From assembly GCA_963978545.1 (NCBI GenBank), contig OZ021722.1, forward strand, positions 8,089,401 to 8,153,400: a DNA stretch of 64,000 nt. The letters run 5' to 3'. The notes beneath the pieces were generated by a model. The model did no database searches and had not been told where the DNA came from. It saw nothing but the letters and a program-made list of their open reading frames with translations. The DNA is from Linyphia triangularis. Taxonomy: Eukaryota > Arthropoda > Arachnida > Araneae > Linyphiidae. Position numbers and translations under genes: made by a program. Below are positions 56,307 to 64,000 of this stretch, one piece after another; positions within the stretch are counted from its first letter, which is position 1; each line of letters begins with the position of its first letter.

Positions 56307-58478
56307 ATCACAAGTAGCATCTCAAATCGGTTACATATTGTGTCTCATATTAGACATATTATCAGTCATATTACCATCAAGTTTGAGTCACACTTACAAA
56401 AACACATTTGAAATTAGAATTAGAAAAAAAAGAAGGAAAAAAAAAAAAAAAAAAACGAAAAAAACCCCACACATTTAAAAAGTTTTTGACATTAACTGAT
56501 TTAAATTATTTGTAAGCCATCGGTATTGTTCCCAATATTTCAGTCATTCATATTTAAATAATAAATTCATACAAAACAATTTTGACTTTTATTTAACAGA
56601 ACAAATGAAAACTGCCAAAAGCTGCGAATGAGCAATATTTACAAATTTGTAATCTAAGCTGACCAGTTTTACAATTATGTTAAATTACTTGATATTCTTC
56701 TAGTAACAATAAATGTCGTTGTATGGGATATTTCCAGGCACAAGTGCTACATGATACTGCACCGGGACAACGTTAGATTCTGATTAGTTTATTTATCAAG
56801 CAGGGAACATCTACCAGATGGTCTTTCAAGGGGAAAATGGACTTCATATACATCTTAAATAAGAGAAACCTCGGAAAACTATCAGGAAGTAGCTCACCAA
56901 TCGATTACTAGTAAAAAAATTTAAAGTCTTTACTCAATTTGAAAACAGACTACAGAGCGCTAAATATTGCTCGACCCGGTGACTTTTCGTATTGTAGGGG
57001 AGTATACCTCTTTTGTGAGTGAGATTGGAGCATAGCAACATTTAAAAACATGCTAGGCTATGATCCTCAATATTTTGACAAAAAGTTAAAAACTATATGG
57101 AACTCACTTTAAACTGTTAAGGATAAATTACATTTTTATAATTTAAAAAAGTAATTTTGTTTGACTTTATCAAAGGGCTTTAATGATTTTGCATATGAAA
57201 GGGTGCAGATACAATGGGTTAATCCAATAAAATCAGTTCATTTTTATAAGAATTAAATATTTTATTACAATCTATTCATATACTGATGGTATTGAATTGA
57301 GAGTTACGTTGATAATTACATAAAATACCAAATATGAGTGTGTAGGATAAATCGCTACTTCTGGTCATTCGGTCAAAAATGAAATATTCAAACATATTTA
57401 GAAAAAGAAAATGTCTAAACTAAAACAAATTGTTAATGTTATATTACATTTTGTAAAATAAATAGTAATATTAAAAAAATCTTATCATGGTTAAATATTA
57501 CTGTTAATTATCTTGCACTGCCATACCAATTGAAGAAACAAACAATCCAGACATAGCATGCACCCTCCAACTCAAGCAAGAATGACCATTCCATTTACTT
57601 CCACCCCAGAGTAGAGGCATGTAGTAATTTTGCAACTCACATGTGATATGGGATATGGGGTAATGTCACGTGCAAGGGAGGGGATAGTATAACCCCTCAA
57701 ATTTTATTACTTTGTGTCCTTCAAATTCAAGGAAGGGGTCATTTTGTTCCCTTCCCTGGGCTGTTTTAAGATCTTTAGGAAAGAATGAAGAGAAACTTCT
57801 TGGTCCTAATTTAGCCATAGCATCTTGATCGGAACTGTAAGTTCTTGCAATATTTTGTAGAATTGCAATAATGCTATAGTGCCGATTTGATCAAAGCTTT
57901 TTCTTAATTATGAATTAGGCATTTTATTTTCCAATTACAATTAAAGGATTTTTTTTTAAAGCTATTTTAGTGCATGATTTTTTGTACATCGAATGAAGTT
58001 TAGGGGGTGCGATGGCACCCCGATATTAAACCTTCATAATTAATTGGCCTCTGATCAAGGAGAAAATCGTGCTGAAATTGAGATATATTTAAATGGTCCT
58101 TCAAAATTCATTTTTTAATTTGAGAATCACACAAGGGGTGAAGATTCTTTGAGCTGTACATTGCAGGTCAACTCAATCCCGATCTACTCGTCCCATCTCA
58201 AGCCCATTCCTTCTACGGGTAACGAAATAAGGAGTTCGGTTAAGTGGCTTAAAAATCTGTATAATGAGTCATGAAGAATGTCATAAAAAGCTTAATTTTG
58301 TTTGCTGATTTCCATCGATATTGATATTAAGTAAAAAATAGATGTTACAAATATTAATGAAATGTAAGTTTTTTTTTTACTTTGAACTCGGTGAAACTGC
58401 CATTTAAAAATAATTTAGACGAGATACTTCATGGGGGGTGCGGTCGCACCCCCCGCACCCCCCCTAAATCCGCGCCTG

Positions 58479-58660
58479 CCATTACGCGTCAGTGAACCAG
58501 AATACGTAATAGCCAAGTCACACAAGCATTTCTGCAGCTAGATATTATGCCTAAGCAGGAAAATTTAACTTTGAGAAGAAAATTTTACTAATTTTAATTG
58601 CCCGTAGCTTACAACAACGTTAAACTTGGCTCTATTTTAGATCTCATTACTTTTCACAAT
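58479..58660. repeat. Right arm of the palindrome split by hAT copy 2
   Basis: Begins with the right target duplication CCATTACG, then pairs with 52710-52850: GTAATAGCCAAGTCACAC, GCAGCTAGATATTATGCC, TTACAACAACGTTAAACTTGG, ATTTTAGATCTC. Confidence 0.85.
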
Positions 58661-59209
58661 CATAATCAATGCATGAAGAACTTGGCGCCTTTTCACAAAG
58701 ATGTTTTTGTTGAGTATACATATTACAGGAAATTTACTAAATCATGCCCTGTGCAGGTACTTCTGTAGTTCAAAGCATTTTAGCAAATATTATAGCCTTA
58801 GGTAATTAAAGATCAAATGGCCAACATAAAAAAAGTTCTATCTTAGCTAAACATTTTTGGTGTTTAATACGACTTTTTTAATAAAAGGTAACACAATTAA
58901 TTACAACAATTTTTTCATTATAAATACTTAACATGCGTTTTCATTTTGCATGTACAATTGCATCTTATTGAACCGAGATCGAGTTGTTTTCATAGTGTTC
59001 GCCTACTACTCCCCAAACTAAATTCCATACATTGTCATCACACGTGAGTTAATTAATTACCTCTCCGAAGATTTTGCCTCGTCAACCTTAACAGGGGAAG
59101 GTTTCTGTCATTAAATATGACCAAATTGAAAATATTTGGTGACAGGATAGAAAGTTAGTATAAGCTGATAAGTCTGACGTAAGGAGACAGAAACGTGTGC
59201 ATTAGCGGC
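58661..59209. other. Non-coding stretch
   Basis: No feature recognised; AT-rich with no supported frame. Confidence 0.4.
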
Positions 59210-59645
59210 CTTTGAGTGGCAGTCCCAAAGGTTGATAAAAAGCATTGTTATCGATAACGAGTGTGCTTGCCAAGTTTCAGCTCCATTGAATGATGGGAAG
59301 TTGGTTAATTAGTATGCAGAAGTGATCATAGAAATGTGTGTAAGAGATATCTTTTAGTTACAGTCACGGACCCTAAAACTTGATATAATACATCCTTATC
59401 GATAACGAATATATCTGCCAAATTTCAAAGCGGTTGAATGAAGACAAGTTGGTTTATTAGTATTCCGAAGCGATGATATAAATGTGTGTAAAAGGAGTCT
59501 TTTAGTGACAGTGACAGACACTGAAATCTGACGGAATGCATTGTCACTGACATCGAATCTATCTTCCAAGTTTCAACTGGATTGGATCACGACAAATGGG
59601 TCGATTAGCCATCCGTAAGTTTGCGCGCCGCAAACAATAATATAA
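59210..59645. repeat. Tandem member of the GATTGGATGACGRCAAG family
   Basis: Three units of about 145 bp, marked by TTATCGATAACGAGTG, TTATCGATAACGAATA and TCACTGACATCGAATC. Each is followed by CCAAGTTTCA or CCAAATTTCA and GAATGATGGGAAG / GAATGAAGACAAG / GGATCACGACAAA. This shows the dispersed single units come from a tandemly organised parent. Confidence 0.8.
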
Positions 59646-61144
59646 AGGAATTAATAAATTAAAAAAAAAAAAAAAAAAAAAAACTCGAATTGGTATGAAA
59701 CACAAGAAATATATGTTGAAAAATTAAAGAGAATTTAGGATAAATTGATGCATGTTTTGAATGCCTTTGTTTCTGAAAATAATATTGGAAACATAAATTT
59801 AGATTCACACTTCATGTTAGAATTTTTTTTTAAAAAAATCCTGCGTATTATGTAATAAAGCATGTAAATAAGCACTCATTCACCGTAGCAATAGGTAATA
59901 GAATCAACACAACATACACAGAATACCGTATGCAAAAATTTATAATTTATAGGTGACAGTATTTTGTAAAGTTCAAATTATCACTTAAAAGACAATTACA
60001 AGCTAGTTGGACCATTTCATGACATTTCGATCTAAAACTTCATAAAAACTTAATTTTCTTAGTACTCATTAGCTAGATTAGTTCATTAGAATTAAAATCA
60101 TGTCGAGTGGTCAAAAATCACCAAAGGCAATTTTTTAATTGGGAAGAATATTTTAAAATGATAAAAAGGAAAAAAAATTATAAATTTAAAATATAAAACT
60201 TACTTAAAATGATGATAAAAAAATATTTTCGTCACATTCTTATTAATGTTCTTGAAGCATTCTTTGTCACTTAATTCACAGATCACGTAATTCAGTCACT
60301 TAATTACATATTTCGATTTAAAACCGAAAAAAAACAACAACAAAAAACGAAATATGACATTCTTATTATTCTTCACATTCTTCTCAATTTTAATTAAACA
60401 TTCTTTCCGATCTGCCTAATTCGCTAATTACATATAGTATGATTCAAAATTCGAAAAACGAGGAAACTCAGAACACAACCATGTTTTCTGATAACTGAAA
60501 GAAAGAGTCGGGTTGATCCGTCAGTAATCCTAAGATTATCCCTCCTCTTTCCCCCCACCCCACCCCTTCTCCAGAACTTGCGCTGAAAAGAAACAGTGCT
60601 GACAACTTTGGCAATTAATTGCCAACTTGGCGAGATTTGGCCTTTCGATCTATTTTAGAAATAAACTGAACCTTTCGTATACTACGTTTCATTTTAGGTT
60701 GGACTTTTTTCTTTTTCATTATTTGTGCAAATATTTGTTCTTGAATACCGCCAGAACTACCTTGGATGGGGGGGGGGGGGAAACATTGTGAAATAAGAAA
60801 ATCGTTAAAAAAATATGTGGTTAAAAAATGTCTCCGTACGGAAGTCAAAGTAATGAATAAATTAGCGTAATTTCTATTCTTTTGCTTCATGTCATCAGTA
60901 ACTACTGAAATATGTTTAATATGAGTCTTAAAAATGAGTTTAAAAAAAAATTCTGCTTTCACAACACGAGGCAAGTGTTTAAATTGAAATATTTAGGAGA
61001 TATTGCTAAGTAGTGTCGCAATATGCATATTAATTCTGATGTCTTCCACAACAGAGACATGCAGTACATTTTCAAAATTGAAGCGTTCTCTAGTGGCACG
61101 AAGACATGATAGATAGCCACAATTGTTTAATTCTTAATAGTAGC
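59646..61144. other. Non-coding stretch with one weak exon candidate
   Basis: AT-rich. A minus-strand frame at about 60615-60760 follows an acceptor-like C-rich tract plus CCAAG and encodes a basic stretch (KKKKVQPKMKRSIRKVQF) ending in a stop. It has no partner exon nearby and is not called as a gene. Confidence 0.35.
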
Positions 61145-61325
61145 TGATCGTCTAAAATGGATTTTTTTTTCGAGGGGTTTTGGAGAAAAATCGGGGAATT
61201 TTTTTAGGTCTTTTAATTTTTTTTTTTTTTTAAATAATCGAAAAATTTAGGCACAATTTTAGGAATTTTAGGGCGAAACAAAAATTTTAGGAATATTAGG
61301 AATTTTAGGGCGAATGCGATCCCTG
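61145..61325. repeat. Dispersed repeat (GGAATTTTAGGGCGAATGCG family), right part
   Basis: GGTTTTGGAGAAAAATCGGG, then TTTAGGAATTTTAGGGCGAA twice, ending GCGAATGCGATCCCTGC. Same order as 18220-18370 and 35810-35945. Confidence 0.75.
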
Positions 61326-61512
61326 CTGTAAGAAATCGGTCGCGAACTCAAAAAACAAATGAAATTAAGAACAAGGATGAACTAAAAAAGGCGATTCAAG
61401 ACATTTGGAGAAATATTTCGCCTGAAACAATAATAATAATATTAAAAAACCTCTTGAAAGTCATGCCACAATGTTTGCGAGAAGCAATAAAGATCAAAGG
61501 TAGACCTACCGA

Positions 61513-63909
61513 CAGGGGCGTACTGAGACATAAAACCGGCCCGGTGATTTTAGATTTATGCCGGCCCTAATTTTAATTATAATCATTTATCAAATTTTAA
61601 CTTTTTTTTGTTAATAAAATTCCACTAATTAATTAATTTTAATAATGAAATATTTTGAATAACTAATAAATTTTATTATTTAAATATTTATAATGAATAA
61701 TTAATTTCAATTATTATATAAATTTATTTATAAATTTTTATAATTGAATTGTTTTAATAATTAGTTTAATTAACTAAATTTTTCTCTGTTTTTGATCCTT
61801 ATATCCCCTCTGAGTGAACTTTGTTTAATAAACTATTGATAGTTTGTTACAAAATAAAAACAATATCTAAATTGTAAAATAAAGAATGCTTAGGTTTATA
61901 AAAAATGTTTATTAGAAAATGACTTTCGAAATTATACTATATACTTAATTTTAAAAGGTATAAAATAAGTAAAGAGTTGTAATACTAGAGATCTTTGTCA
62001 TTTGAACAAATATCATTGCTGTTTCGTTCTGTATCTGCACACGTAGATGAAACTTCTAAAGTTTTGTTTAAATGATTATTAATCTCAGTAGTGTCGATTG
62101 CTACGTTATGATTTGTAACAATATTTTTATCCGTTGATCCAAAGAATATATCTTTTATAGATAAACATTGATTTGCAAGACATTTTCTTTTTTTACCGTC
62201 CATTTTACCAAATTAGACAAAAATCTGAATAAATAAAAACTTTCGTCGTTAAAAAAAAACTTTAAAATCCATTTTGTTGCAAAATTAATCGAAAACTTGG
62301 AACTTTGAAAAATTACGTAATGGCGTAAAGTTAGGCGTAAATTATTCAAAAATATTGAGGAGAACAGGGAAGGAAAGAAGAAGGGCAGAGTTCAGATATA
62401 GAAAAATATGTGATGGATCATAACATGCACAAATTCGTGACAATACTGTTATAATTAAACGTATACATAAATTGAGGAGCTTGCATATATAAATAGGTTT
62501 ATCAAGTTTTAATGCTTTGACATTTCAGTTAGGTTTTTAGCAAACATATCTTAGCTTTATAATTTCTTCAACAGATAACTTTGATTTCTACGAAATATAT
62601 TTTAACGTGTTATCGGTTAAACTCATGAATTTCTGTTAAGATTTTATTCTTTTTTAAATTTACCACTACTTAATTTCTTTTTTTAATAATTATTTTTAAA
62701 CAGTTCATAATGGAAGATTGTTTGGCACATACTCAATTGTCATTCAATTATATTTAAATAATTTTAGACAAAATTAAATTGCATTACAACACAAAATTAA
62801 ATAATTACCCCTTGTCTATGGAGTGAATCAAATTATCTACATAAAATCGTATACTTATGATTATAATAAGAGATGTATCTCTTATTATTTATAAAAATGG
62901 TTTAATAATTTTTATTTACAATTAAATCCCTCTCAATAACATCTTAATTAATAGTACTACATTTTTTTAAAAAAAAGATTATACGGACTTCAAAAAATAA
63001 CTATGAATGGAAAATGTGTAATACAGAAAATTTAATTTTTCTGATTTCGAAAACAAAACGTATAAAAAGCTTAGATTTTGAATTGTACTCTAAACCCACA
63101 ATGTCAGGCAGATCACTAACACAATGCAATGTTAAATATGTCATTACATTCGTATTAAAAAGTTATAAATCGACACAAACATGATCCAAATTGATTCAGT
63201 TAATCTGGAGTTATAGGCGTAAATAAACATAGATAAACGTTGAATTTTATACGTATATGGAGGGATAAAATTTAAATAAAAATCTTTTCTCTAGTAAACG
63301 TAATTTTACGTATGAATTAGATTAATTCATTTCAAGTTTTTAAGAATTAAGAACCATTATATATAAATAATTTAAAATAAAGACACTTACTTGAAATGTA
63401 TATTTGAAGTTTTATGTAATCAGTTGCAACATTTTCGTTTGGTATTGACTATAGTATGTAATTGCTACCAGCTTAGCTTCGCATGGAACCATACCAATTT
63501 GTGAAATGGAAATGGCCTCTAACAAAACAACGACCACTCTTTTCTTGGTGTTGTGACTTGTGTTCCATCATTTGTCAATTCCGTTCGACTAGTAATGTAA
63601 TTAGAGCTAGAGTCTTTACCGCCTCAAAAAATTGACCCCCCCGAGAAGCTTTACTTAAAGTTTCTGCTTTTAAGATGTCCGAACAATATATACCTTATCT
63701 CCCCGACTAACCAAAAAAGGGAACGAACGATGGAAACAATTGGGATTCAAGTGCAATGGGTTAGAAAAAAGAAAAGAAAAAAAAGTTCAAGAAGACGATT
63801 ACTTATATTGAAAAAAAGGACGAGCTTCCATTCCGGACCGGCCCATTTTTTTCAGACACTGACCGGCCCGGTGATTGCACCGGACAACCCTATGGCCAGT
63901 ACACCCCTG
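61513..63909. mobile_element. hAT element of a second family (2397 bp)
   Basis: Left end CAGGGGCGTACTGAGACATA. Right end, reverse-complemented, CAGGGGTGTACTGGCCATAG. An exact 8-bp target duplication CCTACCGA is at 61505-61512 and 63910-63917. Subterminal GGCCCGGTGATT motifs occur near both ends. The interior is very AT-rich and contains at most a decayed transposase fragment (61985-62203, minus strand), so the copy is non-autonomous. Its ends differ from the family at 11733 and 52851 after the first eight bases. Confidence 0.93.
61985..62203 (-). pseudogene. Possible N-terminal remnant of a hAT transposase
   Basis: A 72-codon frame begins MDGKKRKCLANQCLSIKDIF. Basic starts followed by S-I-x-x-F-F are common at the beginning of hAT transposases that carry a TTF/BED-type zinc finger. 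The rest is S/T/N/D-rich and stops after 72 codons; no DDE catalytic core or hAT dimerisation region follows. Its position inside the hAT element at 61513-63909 supports the reading, but similarity was judged by eye only. Confidence 0.35.
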
Positions 63910-64000
63910 CCTACCGACCTTTAAATACGACTTGGTTGGTATGAAAGTGATTTTTCATTAACAATATATAAACGCACCGATTTTTTTTTTTTTAGGTACT

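Larger units (their letters stand above)
52851..58478. mobile_element. Non-autonomous hAT element, copy 2 (5628 bp)
   Basis: Same ends as copy 1 (CAGGGGCGGATTTAGAGG / CCTAAATCCGCGCCTG). The exact 8-bp target duplication CCATTACG is at 52843-52850 and 58479-58486. It is colinear with copy 1 over its length, including both internal direct repeats (about 53965-54390 and 57045-57480). The extra length is mostly one nested insertion at about 55476-56306. No transposase frame. Confidence 0.93.

Overview
This is an AT-rich (roughly 30% GC by eye) stretch of an animal nuclear genome. The evidence is spliceosomal introns with GTAAGT-type donors, long introns full of dispersed repeats, satellite arrays and many small DNA transposons. 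The repeat style (hAT, piggyBac, pogo/mariner and MITE debris) suggests an arthropod, but nothing here fixes the lineage. There is no bacterial-style gene, no rRNA or tRNA gene, and no CRISPR array. Almost every simple ORF is a chance or repeat-derived reading frame.

The one convincing host gene lies on the minus strand, 28590-50696. No exon is long enough to stand out as an ORF. Read with splice sites, 13 coding exons (plus one uncertain exon) join in perfect phase from an ATG at 50681 to a TAA at 28590-28592, giving about 356 residues (403 with the uncertain exon). The model has a lysine/arginine-rich N-terminus like a bipartite nuclear signal, an acidic serine patch, about 100 residues of charged helix typical of a coiled coil, an acidic proline-rich linker made of short same-phase exons, and an AT-hook-like RGRGRP motif before a basic C-terminus. 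I do not recognise the family. It is probably a nuclear, DNA- or chromatin-binding protein.

Layout. 1-5.4 kb: AT-rich, with one piggyBac-like element. 5.4-10.8 kb: a satellite of about 435-bp units carrying 1-3 copies of a 24-bp sub-repeat. 11.5-17.4 kb: a 1-kb segment split by a 4.8-kb non-autonomous hAT element with an exact 8-bp target duplication. 17.4-23.7 kb: a palindromic MITE and old repeats. 23.8-26.3 kb: a GC-richer 139-bp dimeric satellite with second-order duplication of about 972 bp. 26.8-27.8 kb: an inverted, uninterrupted copy of the 1-kb segment, preserving the pre-insertion hAT site. 28.6-50.7 kb: the spliced gene, with MITEs, a pure 1.45-kb (ATAC)n tract and several dispersed repeat families in its introns. 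52.7-58.7 kb: a second, 5.6-kb copy of the same hAT, inserted in the loop of an older palindrome and itself carrying a nested 0.8-kb SINE/hairpin insertion. 61.5-63.9 kb: a different hAT element (8-bp target duplication) with a possible N-terminal transposase remnant.

The repeats interact. The 435-bp satellite resembles the body of dispersed MITE-like repeats. A decayed array related to the 139-bp satellite abuts the 3' end of the gene and appears to supply a splice acceptor. Short tandem duplications have copied splice donors, and two MITEs end within 70 bp of splice acceptors.
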